From: Streptomyces sp. SolWspMP-5a-2
GTDB taxonomy: Bacteria; Actinomycetota; Actinomycetes; Streptomycetales; Streptomycetaceae
Assembly: GCF_900091845.1 (NCBI RefSeq)
Contig: NZ_FMCI01000059.1
Location: 1 to 37,887 of the forward strand
Length of the DNA stretch: 37,887 bases
Direction of reading: 5' to 3'
In this document: positions 30,513 to 37,883 of the stretch, in pieces
Layout of the letters: every line of letters starts with the position of its first letter
Position numbering within the stretch: the stretch's first letter is position 1
Notes under the pieces: generated by a model
Database searches by the model: none
Told to the model about the DNA's origin: nothing
Seen by the model: the letters and a program-made list of their open reading frames with translations, nothing else
Position numbers and translations under genes: made by a program

Positions 30513-30556
30513 GGGCGGTGGTGGGGTCGGCCGGGGCGCCGGCCGTGCCACCGCCC
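30513..30556. terminator. Two-tier hairpin between the GH92 gene and the convergent kinase gene
   Basis: The outer stem GGGCGGTGG (30513-30521) pairs with CCACCGCCC (30548-30556), and an inner 7-bp stem (CGGCCGG at 30528-30534, complement at 30539-30545) sits in the loop. Its position between two convergent stops suggests a bidirectional terminator. Confidence 0.75.
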
Positions 30557-30590
30557 CCGGTGCCGCCGGGGTGGCAGCGCGCCCCGGCGG

Positions 30591-31118
30591 TCAGGCGGAC
30601 GGCAGCCGTTCCAGCCAGGCCGCGGTCTCCCGGGGTGTGCGCAGGCGGTGGACGGAGAGCGGCCGGAAGCGGGGGTCGTCGACGCGCTCGCCGATCTCAC
30701 GGCGGCGCACGGGGTACCGGGACCAGGCCCACCAGGCGGGATGGTCGCGGGTGAGCCAGTCGCGCCAGCGCTCGCGGTTGCCGCCGAAGAGGGACTCGCG
30801 GGTGGCCGAGCGGCGCAGCGAGCGCCGCAGCACCCGGGGCATGATCACGCGTCGGCCGTAGTCCAGCCAGACCACCGTGTCCGCGCGGTCCCACAGCAGG
30901 TCACGGACGTCCGGGTAGCCGAGCGAGTCGATGATCCACCGGGGCTCCCCGGTGATCCGGCCGACGTCCTCGGTGAGGCGTTCGTTGACCGCCCAGCCGG
31001 GTCCGGCGAAGTAGAGGGCGTCCATCTCGTGGTACGGGACGCCGAGGCGGCGGCCCAGGGCACGGGCCAGCGTCGACTTGCCCGCGCCCGTGCTGCCCAC
31101 CACCAGGATCCGTTCCAT
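30591..31118 (-). CDS. Small P-loop kinase-like ATPase (adenylate kinase/FlaR-like)
   Basis: This is a 175-residue P-loop NTPase. Walker A is GSTGAGKST at residues 8-16; Walker B-like is TVVWLDYGRR; a lid-like Arg-rich segment RVLRRSLRRSATRESLFGG follows. The conserved HEMDALYF segment (about 34-41) resembles the substrate loop of the adenylate kinase-like FlaR/topology modulation protein family. The substrate is unknown. ATG 31118 lies 6 nt after TACGGT with no SD. It is 30 bp downstream of and on the same strand as the GntR gene, but has its own -10-like element within that gap. It may simply be unrelated to the transporter module on the other side of the regulator. Confidence 0.85.
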   Translation of the reverse strand: MERILVVGSTGAGKSTLARALGRRLGVPYHEMDALYFAGPGWAVNERLTEDVGRITGEPRWIIDSLGYPDVRDLLWDRADTVVWLDYGRRVIMPRVLRRSLRRSATRESLFGGNRERWRDWLTRDHPAWWAWSRYPVRRREIGERVDDPRFRPLSVHRLRTPRETAAWLERLPSA

Positions 31119-31124
31119 TCCCGG

Positions 31125-31130
31125 ACCGTA
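31125..31130 (-). promoter_or_regulatory. Putative -10 hexamer of a leaderless promoter for the P-loop kinase
   Basis: On the minus strand TACGGT ends 6 nt before ATG 31118, with no SD sequence. It lies in the 30-bp gap after the GntR gene. Confidence 0.45.
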
Positions 31131-31148
31131 CCTCACACGCCCCGCGCC

Positions 31149-31889
31149 TCACTCGGCGGTTTTGCGGGCCAGGGCGTTGCTGGCGGTGGAGTTGTGCACG
31201 CTGAAGCTCACCGCGTCCGAGCGGTAGCGGTCGTCCGACCACTCCACCGGGCGTCCCTCGCGGGTGGTGGTGACCCGGCGGACCCGCAGCAGGGGGCTGC
31301 TGCGGCGGACGCCGAGGAGTTCGGCGTCCCGGGCTCCGGCGGCGACCGCGTCGATGACGTGCTCGCCGTAGGCGAAGACAAGTCCCGTGGTGTCGAAGAG
31401 GAGTTGGGTCACCGAGGGGGCGTGCGGATCGATGCCCTCGACGGCGGGGGCTATCCAGTCGGCGTACACGGTGCGTTCGAGGAGGACCGGCTCGCCGTCC
31501 AGACCGCGCACCCGCAGCACGTGCAACACCGGTGTGCCCTCGGGGAGTTGGAGGCGGGAGGCGTCCTGCGCGGTGGCGGGCCGGTACTCCTGGGCGGCCA
31601 CCCGGCCGGTCGCCTCCCGTCCCATCGCCGCCGCCCACTGGGCGAAGCTGCGCAGTTCGGCGAAGCTCTGGCTGCGGCGGCTGGCGAGCACCACCCGGCG
31701 GGCGCCCTGCCGGGAGCCGATCAGGCCCTCGGCGGTGAGCGCGGCGACCGCCTGGCGGACCGTGCCGCGCGAGACGGCGTACCGGGCGGCCAGTTCCGTC
31801 TCGGCGGGCAGTCTGCTGCCGACCGTGTACTGCTCGCGGTCGATCGCCCGCCGCAGTTCGTCGGCGATCTCCTCGTGTCGCGTCGCCAC
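31149..31889 (-). CDS. GntR/HutC-family transcriptional regulator with UTRA domain
   Basis: This is a 246-residue regulator. The N-terminal wHTH covers about 1-70 (IADELRRAIDREQYTVGSRL, then YAVSRGTVRQAVAALTAEGL), and the UTRA ligand domain covers about 90-235 (VLHVLRVRGLDGEPVLLERTVY, read in parts, plus RTVYADWIAPAVEGID). HutC-type proteins sense small molecules such as sugar phosphates, histidine intermediates or phosphonates (PhnF/PhnR). It is divergent from the ABC importer operon at 32122. The ACTTGT-type palindrome at 32052-32069 has the form of a HutC operator (compare the DasR/PhnF class), so it very likely represses the transporter. GTG 31889 has a strong GGAGGAG 5 nt upstream. Confidence 0.94.
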   Translation of the reverse strand: MATRHEEIADELRRAIDREQYTVGSRLPAETELAARYAVSRGTVRQAVAALTAEGLIGSRQGARRVVLASRRSQSFAELRSFAQWAAAMGREATGRVAAQEYRPATAQDASRLQLPEGTPVLHVLRVRGLDGEPVLLERTVYADWIAPAVEGIDPHAPSVTQLLFDTTGLVFAYGEHVIDAVAAGARDAELLGVRRSSPLLRVRRVTTTREGRPVEWSDDRYRSDAVSFSVHNSTASNALARKTAE

Positions 31890-31908
31890 CGTTCTCCTCC
31901 GCGTTGAC

Positions 31909-31922
31909 CGCTGTGCACAGCG
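31909..31922. promoter_or_regulatory. Palindrome in the leader of the GntR gene
   Basis: The perfect 14-bp palindrome CGCTGTGCACAGCG lies about 20 bp upstream of the GntR start and downstream of a minus-strand TACCCT -10-like sequence (31928-31933). It differs from the ACTTGT operator and may be a second regulator's site. Confidence 0.4.
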
Positions 31923-32051
31923 TGATCAGGGTAAACGACACCGAAGGGCGCCGGAACCCGACCGAGCCGACCCGCGAATGTGCAGGCAACCGGGGACCAG
32001 GGTTTCACCAGTGTTTACGGACAGGACACCACGGCCGGACTTACTGGGGCC

Positions 32052-32069
32052 AACTTGTTCAGACAAGTT
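32052..32069. promoter_or_regulatory. HutC/GntR-type operator of the ABC importer operon
   Basis: AACTTGT-TCAG-ACAAGTT is a perfect 7+7 inverted repeat. It lies 53 bp upstream of the binding-protein start and just after a TACTGG -10-like sequence (32042-32047), so it would cover the start of transcription. The form matches operators of HutC-subfamily regulators, and the divergent gene encodes one. Confidence 0.8.
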
Positions 32070-32121
32070 CTCCGCCTGTCCCGAGTTCCCGCGTTCCCGC
32101 GCCCCTTTTTCTGGAGTCACC

Positions 32122-33273
32122 GTGTTCCAGCCGAGAACCGCCGTCCTGACCGGTTCCCTCGCCGTCGTCGCCGCGCTCGCCCTGAGCGCCTGCGGCGCCG
32201 CCCCCGACAACGCGTCGACCACCTCCGACGGCAAGAACGCCGCGACCGCCACCTCCGCGGCCGACTTCGGGGGCATGGACGCCCTGGTGAAGGCGGCCAA
32301 GAAGGAAGGCACGCTGCACGCCATCGCGCTCCCCCGCGACTGGGCCAACTACGGTGCCCTGATCGACGGGTTCCAGAAGAAGTACGGCATCAAGATCGAG
32401 GTCGAGAACCCCGACGGGTCGAGCCAGGACGAGATCAACGCGGTCACCTCCCGCAAGGGCCAGAACCGCGCGCCCGACGTCCTGGACCTCGGCAGCTCCT
32501 TCGCGCTGAGCGCCGCCCAGCAGGGCCTGCTCGCGCCCTACAAGGTGACCGCGTACGACGACATCCCGGACTCCCAGAAGGACGCGCAGGCCCGCTGGTA
32601 CAACGACTACGGCGGCTACGTCTCCATCGGCTGCGACGCCAAGCGCGTCAAGAACTGCCCGAGCACCTTCGCGGACCTCCTCAAGCCCGAGTACAAGGGC
32701 CAGGTCGCCCTCAACGGCAACCCCACCAAGTCGGGTTCGGCCTTCGGCGGCGTCTACGCGGCGGCGCTCGCGAACGGCGGCTCCTTCGACGACATGCAGC
32801 CCGGCCTCGACTTCTTCGCCAAGCTGAAGAAGAACGGCAACTACACGCCCGTCGAGTCGACCCCGGCGACCGTCGAGAAGGGCGAGACGCCGATCAGCAT
32901 CGACTGGGACTACCTCAACGCCGGGTACGCCGACGAGTTCAAGTCCAAGGGCGTCGACTGGAAGGTGGCCGTGCCGACCGACGGTCAGTTCTCCCAGTTC
33001 TACTCGCAGGCCGTCAACAAGGACGCCCCGCACCCCGCCGCCGCGCGGTTGTGGCAGGAGTACCTGTACAGCGCCGAGGGCCAGAACCTGTGGCTCGCCG
33101 GGTACGCCCGCCCGGCCCTGATGCCCGCCATGGAGAAGGCCGGCACCCTCGACAAGACGGCCGCCGCGAAGCTCCCGCAGGTCTCCGGCACGCCGACGTT
33201 CCCGACCGAGGCCCAGCAGAGCAAGGCCAAGGAGGTCCTCGCGCAGGGCTGGGCGAAGGCCGTCTCCGGATGA
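32122..33273 (+). CDS. ABC importer substrate-binding lipoprotein (AEP/polyamine/iron-type family)
   Basis: This is a 383-residue binding protein with a lipoprotein signal; the lipobox is LSAC with Cys24. The mature protein has the two-lobe SBP_bac_6/8 pattern: GTLHAIALPRDWANYGALIDGFQKKYGI (read in parts, about 60-85), RAPDVLDLGSSFALSA (about 115-130), and the hinge and lobe-II blocks YKGQVALNGNPTKSGSA and TPISIDWDYLNAGY. Related proteins bind 2-aminoethylphosphonate, polyamines, iron or phosphate esters. Trp, Asp and Tyr-rich binding-site segments are kept, but the ligand cannot be read. GTG 32122 has GGAG 5 nt upstream. Its TGA (33271-33273) overlaps the ATG of the permease gene (ATGA). Confidence 0.93.
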   Translation: MFQPRTAVLTGSLAVVAALALSACGAAPDNASTTSDGKNAATATSAADFGGMDALVKAAKKEGTLHAIALPRDWANYGALIDGFQKKYGIKIEVENPDGSSQDEINAVTSRKGQNRAPDVLDLGSSFALSAAQQGLLAPYKVTAYDDIPDSQKDAQARWYNDYGGYVSIGCDAKRVKNCPSTFADLLKPEYKGQVALNGNPTKSGSAFGGVYAAALANGGSFDDMQPGLDFFAKLKKNGNYTPVESTPATVEKGETPISIDWDYLNAGYADEFKSKGVDWKVAVPTDGQFSQFYSQAVNKDAPHPAAARLWQEYLYSAEGQNLWLAGYARPALMPAMEKAGTLDKTAAAKLPQVSGTPTFPTEAQQSKAKEVLAQGWAKAVSG

Positions 33274-34169
33274 CGGCCACGCTCACGCGGGCCGACGTGG
33301 TGTCCGCCGCTTCCCCGAAGCGGCGGCGCCGCGCCCCCGGCTGGCTGGCCGTCGTCCCGCTGCTCGCCTTCACCGCCGTCGCGTTCGGGGTGCCCGCGCT
33401 CGCCATGCTCAACGGCGCCTTCACCGTCAAGGACCAGGTCTCCGGCGCCACTTCGTACAGCACCGCCAACCTGACGCGCTCCCTGGACGGCGCCTACCTG
33501 ACGGCGCTGGTCGGCAGCGTGAAGCTGTCCGCGGTCTGCGCCGTCCTGGGGGCCCTGCTGGGGCTGCCGATCGCGCAGGCCGTCGTCACCTCGCGCTCGC
33601 GCGCGCTGCGCGAGGCGGTCCTGACCGCGTCCGGGGTCCTCGCCAACTTCGGCGGCGTCCCGCTGGCCTTCGCCTTCGTCGCCACCCTCGGCAACGCCGG
33701 TGTGCTCACCCGGCACCTGGGCCTGGGCGAGAAGGGCTGGAACCTCTACAGCTTCGGCGGCCTGGTCCTCGTCTACCTGTACTTCCTGATCCCGCTGATG
33801 GTCCTCACCATCACCCCGGCCCTGGAGGGGCTGCGCACCCAGTGGCGGGAGGCCGCGCGCAACAACGGCGCGACGGGCGCCCAGTACTGGCGGCACGTGG
33901 CACTGCCGGTCCTGGCGCCGTCCCTGCTCGGCGGCCTGGTGCTGCTGTTCGGCAGCGCCTTCGCCGCGTACGCCACCGCCGCGGCCATGGTGGGCAGTTC
34001 GGTCCCGCTGGTGACCCTCCAGATCGCCGACGCCATCTCCGGCAACGTGCTGGTCGGGCAGGAGAACGTGGCGCTCGCGCTCAGCCTGGACATGGTCCTG
34101 GTGGCCGGCGTCGTGATGGCCGTCTATCTGCCCCTGCAACGACGGAGCGCCCGATGGCTCGACGCGTGA
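33270..34169 (+). CDS. ABC importer permease 1
   Basis: This is a 299-residue permease with about six transmembrane helices. The EAA loop that contacts the ATPase reads EAARNNGATGAQYWRHVALP (about 191-210). It has a basic N-terminal region and a first helix near residues 25-48. The family is the one of PotB/CysT-like permeases that pair with a second, homologous subunit. ATG 33270 overlaps the binding-protein stop, and its 3' end overlaps permease 2 by 16 bp, so translation of the complex is coupled. Substrate specificity comes from the binding protein. Confidence 0.94.
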   Translation: MTATLTRADVVSAASPKRRRRAPGWLAVVPLLAFTAVAFGVPALAMLNGAFTVKDQVSGATSYSTANLTRSLDGAYLTALVGSVKLSAVCAVLGALLGLPIAQAVVTSRSRALREAVLTASGVLANFGGVPLAFAFVATLGNAGVLTRHLGLGEKGWNLYSFGGLVLVYLYFLIPLMVLTITPALEGLRTQWREAARNNGATGAQYWRHVALPVLAPSLLGGLVLLFGSAFAAYATAAAMVGSSVPLVTLQIADAISGNVLVGQENVALALSLDMVLVAGVVMAVYLPLQRRSARWLDA

Positions 34170-34969
34170 ACGCCTGGCGGTGGCCCGTCCTCGGCTTCGC
34201 CGCCCTGTACTTCCTCGTCCCGCTGGCCGCCTCGGTGGTCTTCACCGTGGACGTGCCCGGCCGGGGCGTCACCTTCGACGCCTACCGGCGCATCGTCTCC
34301 ACCGAGGGGTTCACCACCAGTCTGCTGCTCTCCCTCGAACTGGCCCTGGTGACCATCGCGTTGGTGCTGCTGCTGATGGTGCCCGCCGTGGTGGCCCTGC
34401 GGCTCGGGGCGCCCCGGCTGCGCCCGGTCGTCGAGGTGGTGTGCTCGCTGCCGCTGGTGGTGCCGCCGATCGCGTTCGTCGCGGGGATCTCGACCGTCCT
34501 CAAGTGGGGACCCGAACACCTTTCCCGCACACCGCTGTTCCAGACGTTCGTCGCCGTCCAGAACCCCGACTTCCCGTTCGTGCTCGTCCTCGCCTACGTG
34601 GTGATGGCGCTGCCGTTCGTGTACCGGGCGCTGGACGCGGGGCTGCGCGCCATCGACGTGCGCACCCTCGTGGAGGCCGCCCGCAGTTGCGGCGCCGCAT
34701 GGCCGCAGGCGCTGCTGCGGGCGGTGCTGCCCAATCTGCGCGGGGCGCTGCTGAACGCCTCGTTCCTCACCCTGGCGCTGGTCCTCGGCGAGTTCACCGT
34801 GGCCCAGCTCCTCGGATTCACCCCGTTCGCGGTGTGGATCTACAGCATCGGCGGCTCGCAGGCCCAGCTGTCCGTCGCCGTGTCCGTGCTCAGCCTCCTC
34901 GTCACCTGGGCCCTGCTCCTCACGCTCGCCGGATTCGGCGGACGTACCAAGACCGCGTCCCGGGGATGA
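34154..34969 (+). CDS. ABC importer permease 2
   Basis: This is a 271-residue permease, starting at ATG 34154 inside the end of permease 1. It has about six hydrophobic helices, and the EAA loop is EAARSCGAAWPQALLRAVLP (about 175-194). The EAA motif and length match the PotC-like partner subunit. The stop at 34967-34969 is 6 nt before the ATPase ATG (34976); GGGG lies just upstream. A larger in-frame opening extends into permease 1 but has no independent start signal. Confidence 0.93.
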   Translation: MARRVNAWRWPVLGFAALYFLVPLAASVVFTVDVPGRGVTFDAYRRIVSTEGFTTSLLLSLELALVTIALVLLLMVPAVVALRLGAPRLRPVVEVVCSLPLVVPPIAFVAGISTVLKWGPEHLSRTPLFQTFVAVQNPDFPFVLVLAYVVMALPFVYRALDAGLRAIDVRTLVEAARSCGAAWPQALLRAVLPNLRGALLNASFLTLALVLGEFTVAQLLGFTPFAVWIYSIGGSQAQLSVAVSVLSLLVTWALLLTLAGFGGRTKTASRG

Positions 34970-34975
34970 TGACCG

Positions 34976-36052
34976 ATGACCGCCACCGCACTCGAAGACG
35001 TCCGGACCGAGCAGGCCGCCACGGTCGAGTTCCGGGCACTGCGCCGGGAGTTCGGGCAGACCGTCGCGCTCGACGGTCTCGACCTGACGGTCCGCCCCGG
35101 CGAGTTCCTCGCCCTGCTCGGCCCCTCCGGCTGCGGCAAGACCACCGCCCTGCGCATGCTGGCGGGCTTCGAACACCCCGACTCCGGTGAGGTCCTGGTG
35201 GACGGCGCGGACGTCACCCGCGTCCCGGCCCACCGCCGCGACGCCGGGATGGTGTTCCAGTCCTACAGCCTCTTCCCGCACCTCAGCGCCGTCGACAACG
35301 TCGCCTTCGGGCTGCGGATGCGCAAGGTGGGGACGGCCGAACGGCGGCGCCGGGCAACGGAGTTGCTGGAGCTGGTCGGGCTCGCCGACAAGGGCGCCCG
35401 GTACCCGCACCAGCTCTCCGGCGGCCAGCAGCAGCGCATCGCCCTGGCCCGCGCCCTCGCGCTGCGGCCCCGGGTGCTGCTGCTCGACGAGCCGCTCTCC
35501 GCCCTCGACGCCAAGGTGCGGCTCACCCTGCGCGAGGAGATCCGCCGTCTCCAGCAGGAACTCGGCATCACCACCCTGTTCGTGACGCACGATCAGGAGG
35601 AGGCGCTGTCGGTCGCCGACCGGGTCGCGGTGATGCGCGAGGGACGCCTCGAACAGTGCGCCGAACCGGCCGAGTTGTACGGACGTCCGGCGACCGCCTT
35701 CGTGGCCGAGTTCGTCGGCACCATGAGCCGGGTGCCCGCCGTGCTGTCCGGCTCCACGGTGGAGGTGCTCGGGCTGCGGCTGCCGGTCGACGGCACCCCG
35801 CCGGGCACCGCCGAGGTCGACGTCCTGGTCCGCCCCGAGGGCGTCCGGCTGACGGCGGACGACGGCGCGGACGCCCGGGTCGTCGCCACCGCGTTCTTCG
35901 GCGCGGCCACCCGGGTCACCGTGCTGCTCGCCGACGGCACCGAGGTGAAGGCGGACCTGCCCACCCACGAGGCGGCCGCGCTCACCGCCGGGACCGCCGT
36001 CCGGGTGTCGCTGCCCGAACGACCGGTCCTGGTCGCGGAACGCACCGCCTGA
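34976..36052 (+). CDS. ABC importer ATPase (PotA/FbpC/PhnT type)
   Basis: This is a 358-residue ATPase with all motifs: Walker A GPSGCGKTT (49-57), Q-loop QSYSLFPHLS (about 94-103), signature LSGGQQQR (147-154), Walker B LLLLDEP (Asp171, Glu172) and the H-loop FVTHDQEE (about 202-209). Residues ~245-355 form a TOBE-like regulatory domain (EVDVLVRPEGVRL). The size and TOBE match polyamine/iron/2-AEP importers. It completes the binding protein, permease, permease, ATPase set; spacing to the permease gene is 6 nt. No terminator hairpin is evident downstream, where a 349-bp C-rich stretch separates it from the HAD-EEP gene. Confidence 0.95.
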   Translation: MTATALEDVRTEQAATVEFRALRREFGQTVALDGLDLTVRPGEFLALLGPSGCGKTTALRMLAGFEHPDSGEVLVDGADVTRVPAHRRDAGMVFQSYSLFPHLSAVDNVAFGLRMRKVGTAERRRRATELLELVGLADKGARYPHQLSGGQQQRIALARALALRPRVLLLDEPLSALDAKVRLTLREEIRRLQQELGITTLFVTHDQEEALSVADRVAVMREGRLEQCAEPAELYGRPATAFVAEFVGTMSRVPAVLSGSTVEVLGLRLPVDGTPPGTAEVDVLVRPEGVRLTADDGADARVVATAFFGAATRVTVLLADGTEVKADLPTHEAAALTAGTAVRVSLPERPVLVAERTA

Positions 36053-36401
36053 CCGGCACCCGCCACCTACCACCCACCACGGACCGACGGCCACGGGACG
36101 AACCACCCCCGGCCCGGACCCGACGCGTGCGGGCCCTCCCCTCCGGTGCCCCGGCCGCGCCTCCCCGACCGCGCCGGTGCGGGACCGACTCCCACCAGTC
36201 GGCCCGCACCGCCGGCGCCCCACCCCGCACACCCCGTCCCACACGCACGTCCCACAACATCCCGCCCCACACGCGCGCCCCGCATCACCCCGCCCCGCCC
36301 TCACCTCCCGCACACCGCACCCCACCGAACGCGGGCCCCACCGGATCCCACCGGCCCCACCGGGCCCCTCCCCCACCCCCCACCACCGGAGAGCTGACAC
36401 C
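36053..36401 (+). other. Strongly C-rich, G-poor spacer between ATPase and HAD-EEP genes
   Basis: On the plus strand 36241-36300 has only 9 G in 60 bases and about 60% C, in CCAC/CCCAC-like runs, continuing to about 36385. RNA of this kind would be weakly structured. It resembles a Rho loading (rut) region, which would end the ABC transcript, or an unstructured leader of the next gene. I see no gene and no good -35/-10 pair. GGAGAG at 36388-36393 is the ribosome site of the following gene. Confidence 0.5.
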
Positions 36402-37883
36402 GTGACCCGACCCCCGCTCCAGGCCGTCCTGTTCGACATGGACGGCACGCTCGTCGACACCGAGCGGCTCTGGTGGGAGGCGGTGCAGCACGTCGCCACC
36501 GGCCTCGGCAGACCGCTCACCGAGGCCGACCAGCCGGAGGTGCTCGGCCGCCCCGTCGAGCACACCGCCGACTGGCTCGCCCGGCTCACCGCGACCCCTT
36601 CCGTCCGCCTCGGCGAGCGGCTGCACGGGGAGTTCGCCGACCGGGTCCGCACCGGGGTCGTCCCGCGCCCCGGCGCCCTCGACCTCCTGGACGCGCTCGC
36701 CCGGGACGACGTGCCGACCGCCCTGGTGACCGCCTCGCCCCGGTCGGTCGCCGACACCGTCCTGGCCGCGCTCGGCGCCGACCGGTTCCGGGTCTCGGTG
36801 ACCGCCGACGACACCGCGCGCACCAAGCCCGAGCCCGACCCGTACCTCGCCGCCTGCGCCGCCCTCGGGGTCGACCCGGCCCGCTGCGTCGCCGTCGAGG
36901 ACACCGCCACCGGGGTCTCCTCGGCCGAGGCCGCCGGGTGCGCCGTCGTCGCGGTGCCGTCCCTCGCGCCGATCGACGCCGCGCCCGGCCGCACCGTCGT
37001 CGCCAGCCTCGAAGAGGTCACGCCTGACCGGCTGCGCGGCCTGGTCGGGCCCCGGCTGCGGGTGCTGAGCTGGAACCTCTGGCTCGGCGGCGCGCGCGTC
37101 GACGACCACCGGGCCAAGCAGCTCAAGGTCGTCCTGGAGACCGGGGCCGACGTGGTCGGGCTCCAGGAGACGGCGCACACGGCGGCCGCGGAACTCGCCG
37201 ACGCGCTCGGCTGGCACCACCACCAGGCGGGCGAGAACCTCGGCGTGATCAGCCGCCACCCGATCGTCGCCCGGCTCGGCGACCCGGACGTCGGCTTCTA
37301 CGGGGCGGCCGGGGTCAGGATCGCGGTGGGGCGGCACGAGGTCGACGTCTGGACGGCCCATCTGCACTACACGCCGTACGGCCCGTACGAGGCGGACTTC
37401 GACGGGCTCCCGGCGGCCGGGCTGATCGCGCACGAGGAGGTGCGGCTCGGGCAGATGCGGGAGACGCTGCGGCGGATCGCGGAGGCGGGGCGGCCGGGCG
37501 TTCCCGTGGTGCTGACCGGGGACTTCAACTGCCCCTCGCACCTGGACCGCACGGACGTCGCGTGGCCGGTGACCCGGGCCGCCGAGGAGGCGGGGCTGCG
37601 CGACTCCTACCGGCAGGTCCACCCCGACCCGGTCCGCTCCCCCGGGGCCACCTGGTCGCCGGTCCACCCGGTGCACGAGGACGACCCGGACCGCCCTGAG
37701 CCGCAGGACCGCATCGACTACGTGCTCTACGGCCCCGGTCTCGACGTGGTGGACTCGCGCACGGTCGTCACGGGCGTGCCGCGCGCCTGGCCCGACGTCG
37801 CGGGCAACGACTGGCCGTCGGACCACGCGGCCGTCCTCACCACGTTCGCGCTGCCCGGCCCGGAGGGCGCGGGCGCCGGGTGA
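36402..37883 (+). CDS. Bifunctional HAD phosphatase-EEP phosphodiesterase fusion
   Basis: This is a 493-residue protein of two intact enzyme domains. The N-terminal HAD-IA domain (about 8-210) has motif I FDMDGTLVD (Asp12, Asp14), motif II LVTASPRS, Lys142 in TKPEPDP, and motif IV VEDTATGV (Glu166, Asp167); its cap lacks the Lys of phosphonoacetaldehyde hydrolase PhnX. The C-terminal endonuclease/exonuclease/phosphatase domain (about 219-485) has Asn225 (SWNLW), Glu256 (LQET), His320/His322 (AHLHYTP), Asp374 and Asn376 (GDFN), Asp439 (RIDYVLY) and Asp474-His475 (SDHA). All expected catalytic residues are present in both. GTG 36402 has GGAGAG 8 nt upstream. It follows the ABC importer operon, so it probably cleaves an imported organophosphate, the EEP half making a phosphomonoester for the HAD half. 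No signal peptide is seen. Confidence 0.92.
   Translation: MTRPPLQAVLFDMDGTLVDTERLWWEAVQHVATGLGRPLTEADQPEVLGRPVEHTADWLARLTATPSVRLGERLHGEFADRVRTGVVPRPGALDLLDALARDDVPTALVTASPRSVADTVLAALGADRFRVSVTADDTARTKPEPDPYLAACAALGVDPARCVAVEDTATGVSSAEAAGCAVVAVPSLAPIDAAPGRTVVASLEEVTPDRLRGLVGPRLRVLSWNLWLGGARVDDHRAKQLKVVLETGADVVGLQETAHTAAAELADALGWHHHQAGENLGVISRHPIVARLGDPDVGFYGAAGVRIAVGRHEVDVWTAHLHYTPYGPYEADFDGLPAAGLIAHEEVRLGQMRETLRRIAEAGRPGVPVVLTGDFNCPSHLDRTDVAWPVTRAAEEAGLRDSYRQVHPDPVRSPGATWSPVHPVHEDDPDRPEPQDRIDYVLYGPGLDVVDSRTVVTGVPRAWPDVAGNDWPSDHAAVLTTFALPGPEGAGAG

Noticed and set aside
36402..37060. HAD domain as phosphonoacetaldehyde hydrolase (PhnX)
   Set aside because: The cap region has no Lys at the place expected for the Schiff-base residue and no PhnX-like segment; motifs fit a general HAD-IA phosphatase.
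34124..37180. A 1018-residue minus-strand open frame opposite the permease, ATPase and HAD genes
   Set aside because: Antisense shadow of well-supported genes; composition is Gly/Arg/Gln/His-rich and no start signal is present.
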